Positions 1-9,036 of a DNA stretch of 64,000 nucleotides are shown one piece after another; position 1 is the first letter of the stretch, and the number at the start of each line of letters is the position of its first letter. This DNA is from Nocardia pseudobrasiliensis NBRC 108224 (GTDB taxonomy: Bacteria; Actinomycetota; Actinomycetes; Mycobacteriales; Mycobacteriaceae): contig NZ_BDBS01000032.1 in the NCBI RefSeq assembly GCF_001613105.1, positions 1-64,000 on the forward strand, given 5' to 3'. Position numbers and translations under genes: made by a program. The notes under the pieces were generated by a model. It made no database searches. It saw only the letters and a list, made by a program, of their open reading frames with translations, and was not told where the DNA came from.

Positions 1-413
1 GACAGGCCGGCACCCAGGCCCGCGGCCGTCTGCAGTCCGGCCGACAGACCCGCGCCCAGGTCGGCGCCGGTGGACAGTCCGATATCCAGGCCCGTACCGG
101 CCTGCGCGCCGCCGTTCACACCGGCCGCCAGCCCGGCCCCGAGATTCGCGTCGGTCGCGGCCGAGGCCACGGCGTTCAGGCCCGCGCTCGCGGCGGCGCC
201 CGCACCCGCGGCCACAATGGCAGCCAGCTGCGAACCGCCGCTGACCAGTGCCGATTCGGCGACCATCGGCGCCACGGCGGCAATATCCTCCGGCGTCACG
301 GCCTCGAGTCCGGCGGCGGTCAGTGCCGCGGCCGGATTGGCGCAGTAGTTCACCGCCGCCTCATGGTCGCGCAGCAGGCTGAGGATGAATTCCAGAATCG
401 CGTTGGGGCTCAT
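1..413 (-). CDS. IniB N-terminal-domain protein (partial, runs off the left edge)
   Basis: Read on the minus strand from the ATG at 413. The first ~50 residues (MSPNAILEFILSLLRDHEAA..., then a stretch on an AGLEAVTPEDIAAVAP pattern) match the N-terminal domain of mycobacterial IniB, and the rest turns into an Ala/Gly-rich low-complexity region (repeats such as AGLSAGLQTAAGLGAGL), also typical of IniB. IniB is an envelope-stress protein induced by cell-wall inhibitors in mycobacteria; its biochemical role is unknown. The gene diverges from the Hsp70-like/iniR run, as iniB diverges from iniR in M. tuberculosis. IniA/IniC (dynamin-like) could lie further left but are outside the window. The family is clear; the 3' part is not visible. 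Confidence 0.8.
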   Translation of the reverse strand, partial: MSPNAILEFILSLLRDHEAAVNYCANPAAALTAAGLEAVTPEDIAAVAPMVAESALVSGGSQLAAIVAAGAGAAASAGLNAVASAATDANLGAGLAAGVNGGAQAGTGLDIGLSTGADLGAGLSAGLQTAAGLGAGL

Positions 414-559
414 CGCGGATCGTCTCCCGGTTCGGGCGGACCTGGTCGATCCGCAGTAGTCGAATTGCCTTTCACGCTAGGAACGCGAACCGTTACGCCG
501 AAACGGGGTGAACCCCCCTCCTCACGAAGCCGACCGCATTGGGGGCCAGCGCGGCATTA

Positions 560-572
560 GGGGAATTTCCCC
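560..572. promoter_or_regulatory. Near-perfect palindrome in the iniB-hsp70 divergent promoter
   Basis: GGGGAATTTCCCC is a symmetric element apart from its central base, lying between the divergent IniB-like and Hsp70-like starts. A second inverted repeat, AGGTC-ACGAC-GACCT, lies at 625-639 just ahead of the Hsp70-like gene. Either could be an operator for the adjacent regulator IniR or an anti-sigma-type site. The symmetry is seen directly; the regulator assignment is a guess. Confidence 0.4.
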
Positions 573-667
573 ATATCCCCTCGATACGAGTAACGAGGAT
601 CCCCCAGCAACCGACAGGCCCGTTAGGTCACGACGACCTCACCCGCGCAAACGACAGGGGATCTCGC

Positions 668-2323
668 ATGACTCAGGGCCTGGCGCTCGGCATTACCGTC
701 GGGTCGTCGAATACGGTCGCTGTGACGACCGCCGCGGACGGTGGCGACCTACGCGGCGCCGCGACCTCGGTCCGACCGAGCGCGCCGGGTGCGGAGAACT
801 TCCTGTCCCGGGTCGGCGATCCGGTCGACATCCTCACCGACGACGGCGCCTCGATCGCCGCCGCCGATCTGGTGGCCGGACTGGTCGGCCGCATCGTCGA
901 CGGCACCGCACCGGCGGCGACGGTACTCGGCTATCCGGCCTGGTGGTCGCGCCACACCGTCGCGGCCCAGCGCGCCGCCCTGGAGCGGGCCGAACTGAGC
1001 GAGGTGCGGCTCACCCCCGAACCGGTCGCGGCCGTCGGCTGGCTCACCGCCACCCATCCGGGCCCCGATTCCGGCGCGGTCGTCGTCTACGACCTGGGCA
1101 CCACCGGGGTCACCGTCTCGGTGGTCGACGCCGGGCCGCAGGGTGGACTGCTCGCCGAACCGCTGCGCTCCACCGAGATCGGCGGCGCCGAATTCGATCT
1201 GCTGACAATGCGTTATGTCCTGGCAAATGTTGCGGGCGAAAACGAATTCGATCCCTTCGACCCGATGATCGAAAGGGAATTGGCCGCGCTTCGCCAGCGC
1301 TGCGCGAAAGCGAAAGAAGACCTTTCCGGAAATACCGCGACGGTGGTCGCGGTGCGACTGTCCGGTCAGGTCCGCGATGTTCGCCTGGTGCGCGACGAGC
1401 TCGAGGATCTGTTGCGCGAGCCGCTGCTGGCCTCGCTCGAGCTGATCCATCAGGCCGCGCGCCGAGCCGGTCTGGGCACGATCGGTCGAATCCTGTTGAC
1501 CGGCGGCGGAAGTGCGATCCCGCTGCTGACCGAACTCGTCTCGACCGAATTCGGCACCGCGGTGATCTCGGCCGCCGAACCCGCCCACACAGCCGCCGCG
1601 GGCGCGGCGCTACTGGCCGCCGAATCGGCGGTCGCCGCCCTCGACACCACCGCCGAGGCCGAGCTTCCGGCCGCGCCCACCGACGTCGTCCCGCTTGTGC
1701 CCCAACAGCTCCCGGAACCCAGCAGAGCCCCGGTGCTACCACTGCTACCGCAGACCCCGCGCGCCAGCCGCTTCGGCTCCTGGCGTCGCACGGCCTTCAT
1801 CGCGGGCGCCGCCGTGGCGGTCGCCGCGCTGGCGACCGGCACCCTCGCGCTGGGCACCGCCGTGCAGTCCACCCCCGCCTCGAATTCCTCCGGCACCTCC
1901 GCCGTCTCGCCCACGGGCGAGACGACCGGCGCGGCATCGACCACTGATTCCGCCGCGGCGATCGCGAATACCGGTTCCCCCCAGGGCAATCGGACCCCCA
2001 ACGCGGCGACCCCGGCCGCGGGAAGGGCCGCCGCCGATTCCCCGACGCCGGGCGACCGTCCGGCCGATCAGCCCGCCCCGGCCACCGACAACCCGGCCGC
2101 GGCCCCGCCGCCCCCGAACAACAACCCCGCCCCGCAACCGAATCCGGCCCCCGGGCCCTCCGCGCCGACGGTCCAACCGCCGAACATCCAGCCGCCCACC
2201 GTGCCCAACCCGCCCGCCCCCGATCTGGGCAAGACCCTGAACAACGGTCTGGATCAGGCGGGCAACACCCTCGGCACCGTGCTGCAGGCGCCGGGCCAGG
2301 TCCTCGGACATACGGGCGGCTGA
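668..2323 (+). CDS. Membrane-anchored Hsp70/DnaK-like ATPase-fold protein
   Basis: 551 residues. The N-terminal ~350 residues follow the actin-like Hsp70 nucleotide-binding fold: phosphate-1 loop LGITVGSSNT (6-15), phosphate-2 loop VYDLGTTG (about 140), and adenosine motif LLTGGGSAIP (about 276). There is no substrate-binding domain of DnaK type. Instead a single membrane helix at about 375-398 precedes a ~150-residue Pro/Ala/Thr-rich tail, so the ATPase fold should be cytoplasmic and the tail outside. The start at 668 follows a GGGG-type ribosome site and puts the phosphate loop at the very N-terminus, as in the family; a more distal ATG would add an implausible basic leader. It is followed 9 bp later by iniR, so the two are probably co-transcribed. 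Function unknown; a role in sensing or remodelling during envelope stress is inferred from context. Confidence 0.8.
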   Translation: MTQGLALGITVGSSNTVAVTTAADGGDLRGAATSVRPSAPGAENFLSRVGDPVDILTDDGASIAAADLVAGLVGRIVDGTAPAATVLGYPAWWSRHTVAAQRAALERAELSEVRLTPEPVAAVGWLTATHPGPDSGAVVVYDLGTTGVTVSVVDAGPQGGLLAEPLRSTEIGGAEFDLLTMRYVLANVAGENEFDPFDPMIERELAALRQRCAKAKEDLSGNTATVVAVRLSGQVRDVRLVRDELEDLLREPLLASLELIHQAARRAGLGTIGRILLTGGGSAIPLLTELVSTEFGTAVISAAEPAHTAAAGAALLAAESAVAALDTTAEAELPAAPTDVVPLVPQQLPEPSRAPVLPLLPQTPRASRFGSWRRTAFIAGAAVAVAALATGTLALGTAVQSTPASNSSGTSAVSPTGETTGAASTTDSAAAIANTGSPQGNRTPNAATPAAGRAAADSPTPGDRPADQPAPATDNPAAAPPPPNNNPAPQPNPAPGPSAPTVQPPNIQPPTVPNPPAPDLGKTLNNGLDQAGNTLGTVLQAPGQVLGHTGG

Positions 2324-2332
2324 GGTCGAAAC

Positions 2333-4843
2333 GTGGTCACCCCCAATGCCATCGCACTCGAATCCCTGCCGGGCGTGCGAGATATCCTGCGAGAACTGGA
2401 CGCCCGGGATCATCAGGCGCGGGTCTATCTGATCCGCGGCCGCTCCGGTACCGGTAAGTCGACCCTGCTGGCCGGTATCCGAAACCGCCTGCGCGGCCAC
2501 GGCATCGCCGCCCGCGACGAGATCGTCGCCGACGACGCCCCCGTCCTGATCATCGACGACGCCCACACCCTCGATCGGCCCGAACTCGAAAAGCTCATCG
2601 GCACCGTGGAATCGGGCCGCCGCACGATCATCGCCGCGACTCGCCCGCGTCCGCACGATCCGGCGCTGCGCGGCCTGACCGACGCCGTTTCCCGGCACGG
2701 CCGCGTACTGGACCTGCGCGCGCTGGCGGTGAACGAGATCGCGCCCTTCGCAAGGGAATTGGGTATGACGGTGCCGCGGCCCGTGGCCCAGCACATCCAC
2801 CGCCAGACCGGCGGCATCCACGGCGGTGTGGTGGCCGCCCTCACCGCCGCCTGCGCGACCCGATTGGACGCGGGCATCAGCGCGGTCGACGACGCCGTCA
2901 CCGCCTGGGCGCGCACCCTGCTCGACGGCACCGACCCGCGCCTGCTCGAGGTGCTGGTGGTCGCGACCACCGGCGCGGGCCTGGACCCCGGCGAACTCGC
3001 CGAGGTCCTCGACATCGAATACCCCGCCGCACTGGATGTCATCGATCGTGCCCGCGCCGGGGCATTGATCACCGACGCGGATCTGCTACTGGCCCCCGCG
3101 GTCGCCCCGCTGCGGACCCTGGTCGGCGATCGCCGCTTCCTGACCGTGCAGCGCAGGCTGCTGCAGGCCCGTCTCGACGCCGGTCTGCTGCGCGATCACA
3201 CCGCGCTGCTGCTGGCCGAATCCGGCGTGCGCGATCCCCGGCTGGCCGAATTCCTCTGCGCCACGGCGGAAAAGGCGGGCGAGGAGGCCGTGCGCTACTA
3301 CGCCGCGGCCGCGGCGGCGGGCGCCGATCGGCAGGCCGTCGCGGTGCACTGGGCCGAGGCCGCCGCGCACACCGGCGACGGCGATACCGCGCTGCGCCTC
3401 GCGGAACCGATCCTGTCCGACACCGCGACCGCCGCGGAACTGGCCGCGGCCGTACGTATCTGCGCGGGCGTGTGGACCCGGCGCGGCCTGGCCGCCCGGG
3501 CCGCACAGCTGTATTCGTGGCTCGGCGCGGCGCGCGTGGGCTCGGACTGGGCCGTCGGCGCGACCGTGCAGTACCTGGCCGGTGAGATCGAGGCCGCCGC
3601 CACGCTGTCGGCCTCGGCCGCGCACTGGCCGCCCACCGAGGACACCGCCCGCGCGAGTCTGATCGCCACGGCATTGGCCCAGACGCTGCACAATTCGGGC
3701 GAATCCGCCCGCGCCACAGCCGTTTCCGCGGCCTCGGCCCTGATCCAGGCCGCGCGCGCCGATACCGCGCCGACCGCCGGACGCTTCCTGCCCTGCACCG
3801 CGGTGTCGATCGCCACCCTGCTGTGTCTGAGCATGGGCGAGCCCCGCCGCGCCGCGGATGCCCTGCGCGGGCGCTCCGAACGCGATCCGCAGCTGTCGGT
3901 GCTGATCGCCTGGACCGCGATGCTCGGCGGCGACGAACAGGCCGCCGCGACCGTACTCGCCACCCTCGATCTGCCCGCGCTGTCCGAACGCGATCGGCTG
4001 CTGGCCCACGGCGTCGCGATCGGGCTGGCCCGCCGCAGCGGCGATCACACCGCGCTGGCCCTGGCATGGGAGGCCGCGCATCCGCTGTTCGACGATGTCG
4101 GCGCGGATCTGCTGTCGCTGCTGCCGATCGGTGAACTGTGGCTGGCCGGAATCCGGTTGCGCGACGAGGCTCGGGTGAGCCCGCTGGTCGACGCGGCCCG
4201 GGAGTTGTTGCGCCGCCTGGGCGATCCCCCGGCCTGGGCGAACGCCTTCCACTGGTACGCCATCCAGGCCGCGATCGCCCATGAGCGCCCCGACGAACTG
4301 CTGCCGCCCGCCCAGCGGCTCAAGGCCGCCGCGCAGGCCGGTGACGCCCATGCCGCGGTGCTGGCCGATGCCGGTCGCACCTGGGTCCTGGTCCTGCGCG
4401 GTCAGGTCGAACAGGATGAGGTGGCCGCGGCGGTCCGTCGACTCGCGGAAATCGGCCTGATCTGGGATGCGGCCCGGCTCGCCAGCGAGGCCGCCCTCGC
4501 CGCCGGTGATTCCACGGCCGCGACCGCACTACTCAAACTCGCCCGCTCGGTCCGCACCGAGGCCCGGCCGCAACGCGTGATCCAGGTGGCCGAGCCCGCT
4601 CCGCAACCGCGACCCGAACAGGCCGGGCCCACCCCCGATGCCCTGCTCAGCGAACGGGAACGTGAGGTCGCGGAGTTGGTGCTGCTCGGGCTCACCTATC
4701 GGGAAATAGGCGCTCGGCTGTACATCTCGGCGAAGACGGTGGAGCATCATGTCGCACGGATCCGGCGTCGGATCGGAGCCGGATCCCGGTCGGAGCTATT
4801 GTCGATGCTCCGCGCCATGGGACACGGTTCACTGCTCGTGTGA
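2333..4843 (+). CDS. iniR: IniR-type transcriptional regulator (AAA/NTPase plus LuxR HTH)
   Basis: 836 residues from a GTG start with GAGG 6 bp upstream; the M. tuberculosis protein Rv0339c is almost the same length. Walker A is GRSGTGKST at residues 37-45 and Walker B VLIIDDAH at about 73-80, giving a STAND/MalT-like NTPase. A long helical, TPR-like middle follows, and a LuxR-type HTH begins at LLSEREREVAELV (about 771-832). IniR regulates the iniBAC envelope-stress operon in mycobacteria. Here it lies one gene away from the IniB-like gene, and etfD and aspC follow downstream in the same order as in M. tuberculosis. It probably controls the divergent iniB/hsp70 promoter region. Assignment is based on architecture plus synteny. 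Confidence 0.85.
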   Translation: MVTPNAIALESLPGVRDILRELDARDHQARVYLIRGRSGTGKSTLLAGIRNRLRGHGIAARDEIVADDAPVLIIDDAHTLDRPELEKLIGTVESGRRTIIAATRPRPHDPALRGLTDAVSRHGRVLDLRALAVNEIAPFARELGMTVPRPVAQHIHRQTGGIHGGVVAALTAACATRLDAGISAVDDAVTAWARTLLDGTDPRLLEVLVVATTGAGLDPGELAEVLDIEYPAALDVIDRARAGALITDADLLLAPAVAPLRTLVGDRRFLTVQRRLLQARLDAGLLRDHTALLLAESGVRDPRLAEFLCATAEKAGEEAVRYYAAAAAAGADRQAVAVHWAEAAAHTGDGDTALRLAEPILSDTATAAELAAAVRICAGVWTRRGLAARAAQLYSWLGAARVGSDWAVGATVQYLAGEIEAAATLSASAAHWPPTEDTARASLIATALAQTLHNSGESARATAVSAASALIQAARADTAPTAGRFLPCTAVSIATLLCLSMGEPRRAADALRGRSERDPQLSVLIAWTAMLGGDEQAAATVLATLDLPALSERDRLLAHGVAIGLARRSGDHTALALAWEAAHPLFDDVGADLLSLLPIGELWLAGIRLRDEARVSPLVDAARELLRRLGDPPAWANAFHWYAIQAAIAHERPDELLPPAQRLKAAAQAGDAHAAVLADAGRTWVLVLRGQVEQDEVAAAVRRLAEIGLIWDAARLASEAALAAGDSTAATALLKLARSVRTEARPQRVIQVAEPAPQPRPEQAGPTPDALLSEREREVAELVLLGLTYREIGARLYISAKTVEHHVARIRRRIGAGSRSELLSMLRAMGHGSLLV

Positions 4844-4901
4844 GGGCGGGCGCGAAATGACGCCGCCGGGGGCGCACGAGACGCGAAGCGAGGTAACGAG
4901 G

Positions 4902-5993
4902 ATGGCCACAGGGGTGGGCCTGCGGATCGCCGACGACGAGTGCATCGCGGCGGTTCTGACCAGTGGGATCGAGGACACCCCCGAACCTCTGTACATCGCG
5001 CGCGAGTCGGTGCTGCACATGTCCGACGACGGCGATGCGGCCCTCGGTGGCGAACCGCCGGCGGGCCATTCCCATTCGATCACCGGCTTCTTCGCCGCGA
5101 TCGGCGATCCGGCGGGCATCTCGGTCGACGACGGCGAGGCCTATCGCGCCGAGGATCTGGTGGCCACGGCCCTGTTCTGCCTGATCAATTTGGCCGCCGA
5201 ACATCTCGAGGGTCCGGCCGAGTTCTATGCCACCCACCCCTCGTCCTGGCCCGAACCGCAGGTGAACGGGCTGCGCGAGGCGCTGGATTATCTGGGCCTG
5301 CGCGCGGTCGTCCTGGTCGACGAGGCCGACCTGCCCGGTTCGGAGGGCGGCAGCGGCCGCGGTTACGCGCACGACGCCGCCCGCGCGGCACTGGCCGCCG
5401 TGCTGTCCACACCGGCCGGCGCGACGCCGCCGGATCCCACCCACGCCGAGAACGCGTTGATCGTCACCGACATCCTGCCCGCGCTCCCGACCGCGGATCC
5501 GACGATGCAGGCCTATTCCGCGGCCTTCCCGGTGGCCGAGCCGGTGGAAACCGCGATCGTCGAACAGACGCCAACCACCGCGACGCCGCCGGCGAAACGC
5601 AAACTGCGACGCACCCCGATATTGATCGCCGCGGCCGCGATCGTGGGCCTGATGCTGGGCGGACTGGGTGTGGCCCTGCTGCTGCGCGGCCACGCCACCA
5701 CACCCGTCCCGCCGCTGCCGGACGCCCACTCCCAACCGGTCACGACGACCCCGGCGACGCCGACCTTCGTACCCGCACCCGCACCGCCGATCACCACGAT
5801 CCCGGAGCCGACGACGGTCCAACCGCCGGAGACCACCGAGACCACCACACCCCCGCCGCCGCCGACCACCGAGCCGCCGACGACGACCCAGCCGCCGACG
5901 ACCACCCCGCACCCGACGCGCACCACCCCGCGCCGGACGACGATTCCGCCGATACCGACCATCCCGGGACTGCCGACGCTGCCCGGAATGTAG
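4902..5993 (+). CDS. Reduced Hsp70-like fold protein with membrane anchor and Thr/Pro-rich tail
   Basis: 363 residues. The N-terminus (MATGVGLRIADDECIAAVL) aligns by eye with the start of the Hsp70-like protein at 668, but the later phosphate-2 and adenosine motifs are missing, so only the first lobe (~190 residues) seems to remain. A membrane helix lies at about 240-262, followed by a long extracellular tail of Thr/Pro blocks (TTTPP, TTEPP, TTQPP). The 4902 ATG has AGGTAACGAGG just upstream; an in-frame ATG at 4857 would add 15 residues. It follows iniR by 58 bp. It lacks catalytic loops, so a scaffold or sensor role is more likely than ATP hydrolysis. Not recognised as a named family. Confidence 0.7.
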   Translation: MATGVGLRIADDECIAAVLTSGIEDTPEPLYIARESVLHMSDDGDAALGGEPPAGHSHSITGFFAAIGDPAGISVDDGEAYRAEDLVATALFCLINLAAEHLEGPAEFYATHPSSWPEPQVNGLREALDYLGLRAVVLVDEADLPGSEGGSGRGYAHDAARAALAAVLSTPAGATPPDPTHAENALIVTDILPALPTADPTMQAYSAAFPVAEPVETAIVEQTPTTATPPAKRKLRRTPILIAAAAIVGLMLGGLGVALLLRGHATTPVPPLPDAHSQPVTTTPATPTFVPAPAPPITTIPEPTTVQPPETTETTTPPPPPTTEPPTTTQPPTTTPHPTRTTPRRTTIPPIPTIPGLPTLPGM

Positions 5994-6182
5994 GTACACC
6001 TTGATCCGTGATCATTTCGTAGCGAACTTTGCCCGTTTGTGCCCTAAAGTGAAGCGCTGACCGGTGTTGCCGGATCCCCAATCCGAAACGCTCGGTCGGC
6101 TGCTGGACGAGGGCTGTTGCCGCACAACGGCTTTACGCCCGTCGGATCTACCCGGCACACCGGTGCCTGACGAAGGGACTCC

Positions 6183-7541
6183 ATGCGCAAGTTGCCGGCG
6201 CAGCGCGCCACGGTCAAGGCGGCCGTCGTCGCGTTCGCCTCGACCGTATTGCTCGGCCCCATGTTCGCCGTGCCCGCGCAGGCGTCCCCCGCACCGAATC
6301 AGCCCGCCGCCGATCAACTGCCGCCCGAGCTGGCGCAGGCGATTTCGCGCGATCTGAAGATGACCCCCGCGGAGTACCTCGATCGCGCAGCCGAGGCGCA
6401 GCAGCTGCGCGACTACGCCCGTCAGTTCCGCGCCGAGCGCCCCGACGAATTCGCCGGAGCCTGGCTGGGTCCCGACGGTAAGCCGATCATGGCCGTCACC
6501 TCCCTCGACGCCGCCCGCATCGCCGCCACCGACGGCTATCAGACGCGGTTGGCCCCGATTTCGGCGAACAGCCTGGAGGATTCGCTCGATCAGCTCGCTC
6601 GCTGGATCAACGGCCTGCCGCGCGAGATCTCCTCGGCCGTCAATTCCGTCGCCATCGACTTCCTCAACAGCCAGCTGGTGGTGAACGTCGCCAACACCCC
6701 GGCCGGACATGTACTGAATCTGCCCACGCTGATCGCCAATATCAAGGTGGTGCTGTCCCCGAACAGCGGCGGCCCGGTGGAGCGCCGGCCCATGGGCGGC
6801 GACACCTACATCAGCGCGCCGACCTCGCTGGACAACGAGGCGCTCAAATCCGTCGATGTGTGCTCATTCGGTTTCAACAGCGTCGACGCCGCGGGCAACG
6901 CGCTGAACATCAGTGCGGGACACTGCGATCCGAATCTGGGCAAGGGCGATGAGAAGGCCGACGTCTGGGTGCCCGATGTGCACGACATCAAGGCCAGCCC
7001 GCAGGTCGGCTCGTTCGTGCGCGCCCAGCTGGGCGGCCAGAGCGGCCTGGACTACTCGGTGATCAAGCTCAACGACCGCGCGGTGCGGGCGGGGATGGAT
7101 CAGCCGTCGGTGCGCGGCGCCAACGGCACCACGATCACGTTGACCGGAACCGCCGACCCGATCGTGGGCGCACCGGTCTGCAAGTCGGGCCAATCCTCCA
7201 CATTCACTTGTGGTTTCGTGGTCGCCGATCGGGTCGAGACCCAGCTCTACACCGCCGACGGCGAATCGAAGACGGTGCGCGGCTTCGCGAGTACGGCCTG
7301 CACCCTGGGCGGTGACAGCGGCGGCGCCATCGTGTCCGGCACCCTGGCGCTGGGCATCACCAGCGGCTCCAACGCGGCCGACGCACCCGATTGCGGTGAG
7401 GCGAATATCGGTCTGGCGCAATACGGCGGCACCGCCTCGCTGGGCATTCCGATCCGCGCGATCCTCGATCACATCGACGCCAATTCCGGCGGCGGCCTCG
7501 GTTCCGGGATCGCGGTGCGGACCCGGTCGAATGCGGGATGA
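6183..7541 (+). CDS. Secreted S1-family (alpha-lytic-type) serine protease with propeptide
   Basis: 452 residues. A Sec signal peptide ends near PAQAS (about 36), followed by a ~180-residue propeptide with the DLKMTPAEYLDRAAEA motif typical of alpha-lytic/streptogrisin proregions. The protease domain carries the triad: His247 in SAGHCDP, Asp290 in LDYSVI and Ser379 in GGDSGGA, with paired Cys around them. It should cleave proteins outside the cell after autoprocessing of the propeptide. GAAGGGA 7 bp before the ATG supports the start. The next gene is a close paralogue, so this is a tandem duplication. The specificity pocket was not modelled. Confidence 0.88.
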   Translation: MRKLPAQRATVKAAVVAFASTVLLGPMFAVPAQASPAPNQPAADQLPPELAQAISRDLKMTPAEYLDRAAEAQQLRDYARQFRAERPDEFAGAWLGPDGKPIMAVTSLDAARIAATDGYQTRLAPISANSLEDSLDQLARWINGLPREISSAVNSVAIDFLNSQLVVNVANTPAGHVLNLPTLIANIKVVLSPNSGGPVERRPMGGDTYISAPTSLDNEALKSVDVCSFGFNSVDAAGNALNISAGHCDPNLGKGDEKADVWVPDVHDIKASPQVGSFVRAQLGGQSGLDYSVIKLNDRAVRAGMDQPSVRGANGTTITLTGTADPIVGAPVCKSGQSSTFTCGFVVADRVETQLYTADGESKTVRGFASTACTLGGDSGGAIVSGTLALGITSGSNAADAPDCGEANIGLAQYGGTASLGIPIRAILDHIDANSGGGLGSGIAVRTRSNAG

Positions 7542-7606
7542 ACCCGAACGCGAGATGAATTCTCATGACAAGTCCGAGACGAGTAGGCATAACCATCCGA
7601 ACCCCA

Positions 7607-7612
7607 TATAGT
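7607..7612 (+). promoter_or_regulatory. -10 element placed for a leaderless transcript
   Basis: TATAGT ends 6 bp before the ATG at 7619, the spacing expected if transcription starts at the A of the start codon. No Shine-Dalgarno-like sequence precedes this ATG, unlike the paralogue upstream. Leaderless mRNAs are common in actinobacteria; the inference here rests on sequence alone. Confidence 0.5.
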
Positions 7613-7618
7613 CGCCTC

Positions 7619-8959
7619 ATGCTCCTGCCACGCATCCGTATGTCCGCCGCGGGATCGAGCCCGCGGAACCGTCTCCGCAAAGCAGCGGTTGCCGCGTCGG
7701 CAACCGCACTGGTCCTCGGACCTGTGGCGGGGTCGGCATCCGCGGAACCGGCTCCCGCTCCGGCGCCGAATCTGCCGGCCGAGCTGATCGCCGCTGTGCA
7801 ACGCGATCTGAAGATCTCTCCCGACGAGTACCTGCACCGCGCCGATGTCGCGCAGAAGGTCGCGGCGTTCGCGATCAGCGCGCAGCGGCAGTACCCGCAG
7901 GCATACGCGGGCTCCTGGCTGGACAACACCGGCAAGGCCGTGATCGCGCTGTCGCAGGGACAGGGACTCGACGAGGCTCGCAAGGCCGCGCAGGACGCCG
8001 GATTCCAGGTCAAGGACGTCGCCAAGAGCGAGACCGTGCTGCGCAGCGAGAAGAACGCCTTCCAGCAGTGGCTTTCGGGTCAGCCGGAGGCGGTCGCCAA
8101 GGCGGTGCGCGGGGTCGTGGTCGACACCATGAACAACAGCATCGCGGTTCGCGTCGACAAGCCCGGCCTGCCGATGCCCGGTTTCGTCGATCCCGCCCGG
8201 GTCATCGTGATGCCGGCCGCGCCGGTCGGCCCGGAGCAGGCCGACGACGTCGCCCAGCCGATCGCGGGCCAGGCCAACGGTTCGATCGCCGCGGGTGACG
8301 GTTACGCCTCGGTGGCGGGCCGCATGCAGCTGATCTGCTCGTCCGGCTTCAACGGTCTGGACGCCAAGAACAATGTCGTGAACATCACCGCCGGACACTG
8401 CGATCCGAACATTCCGGCCGCGGGCACCGCGAACGCCCCGGGCATGTTCGAGTTGCTGCCCGGCAATCACGTCGGCAACCAGCTGGGGACCTTCCAGAAG
8501 TCGATCCTGGGCAACCAGGACTACTCGATCGTGTCGATCAACGACGCGAACCGGGATCGCTTCGGCAACAACCTGGTTCGGGTGCAGGGCGCGGCCCCCA
8601 TCGCGATCACCGGCGTGGCCGATCCGGTCGTCGGCGCGCCGGTCTGCAAGTCGGGCACCCGCACCGGTTTCAGCTGCGGCGTGGTCAACGCGGTGGATCA
8701 GACCGTCCAGGTGGGCGATCGGGAGCTGACCCAATCGTTCTCCGCCAACATCTGCGCGCTGCCCGGCGACAGCGGCGGTCCGATCGTGACCGGCACCCTG
8801 GCCCTGGGTATCTCCAGCGCCTCCTCGGTCGCCGATTACCCGCACTGCATCATTCCCGAGGTGCTCGGCATGATCACCGGCGACGCCCCGCAGCTGTTCG
8901 CTCAGCCGGTCAACGTCGTGCTCTCCGACAACCCGGGGCTGCGCGTCCGCACCAACTGA
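7619..8959 (+). CDS. Secreted S1-family serine protease, second copy
   Basis: 446 residues, paralogous to the gene at 6183 along its whole length. Signal peptide ends near GSASA (about 40); the propeptide has DLKISPDEYLHRADVA; the triad is His260 (TAGHCDP), Asp301 (QDYSIV) and Ser385 (PGDSGGP). The 7619 start was chosen because of the promoter spacing; an ATG at 7640 or an earlier in-frame ATG at 7565 are alternatives. A strong terminator follows. The mature domains differ enough from the upstream copy that substrate preference may differ. Extracellular protein turnover is the likely role. Confidence 0.88.
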   Translation: MLLPRIRMSAAGSSPRNRLRKAAVAASATALVLGPVAGSASAEPAPAPAPNLPAELIAAVQRDLKISPDEYLHRADVAQKVAAFAISAQRQYPQAYAGSWLDNTGKAVIALSQGQGLDEARKAAQDAGFQVKDVAKSETVLRSEKNAFQQWLSGQPEAVAKAVRGVVVDTMNNSIAVRVDKPGLPMPGFVDPARVIVMPAAPVGPEQADDVAQPIAGQANGSIAAGDGYASVAGRMQLICSSGFNGLDAKNNVVNITAGHCDPNIPAAGTANAPGMFELLPGNHVGNQLGTFQKSILGNQDYSIVSINDANRDRFGNNLVRVQGAAPIAITGVADPVVGAPVCKSGTRTGFSCGVVNAVDQTVQVGDRELTQSFSANICALPGDSGGPIVTGTLALGISSASSVADYPHCIIPEVLGMITGDAPQLFAQPVNVVLSDNPGLRVRTN

Positions 8960-8974
8960 CGCCAACTCCGCGAC

Positions 8975-9005
8975 AAGGCCGACGGCTACCCACCGTCGGC
9001 CTTTT
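8975..9005 (+). terminator. Rho-independent terminator of the second protease gene
   Basis: A 9-bp GC-rich stem (GGCCGACGG / CCGTCGGCC) with a 7-base loop is followed by CTTTTCC, placed 16 bp after the stop codon. Confidence 0.85.
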
Positions 9006-9036
9006 CCGTATACGGCTCGCCAGGCATTCTGGACAT

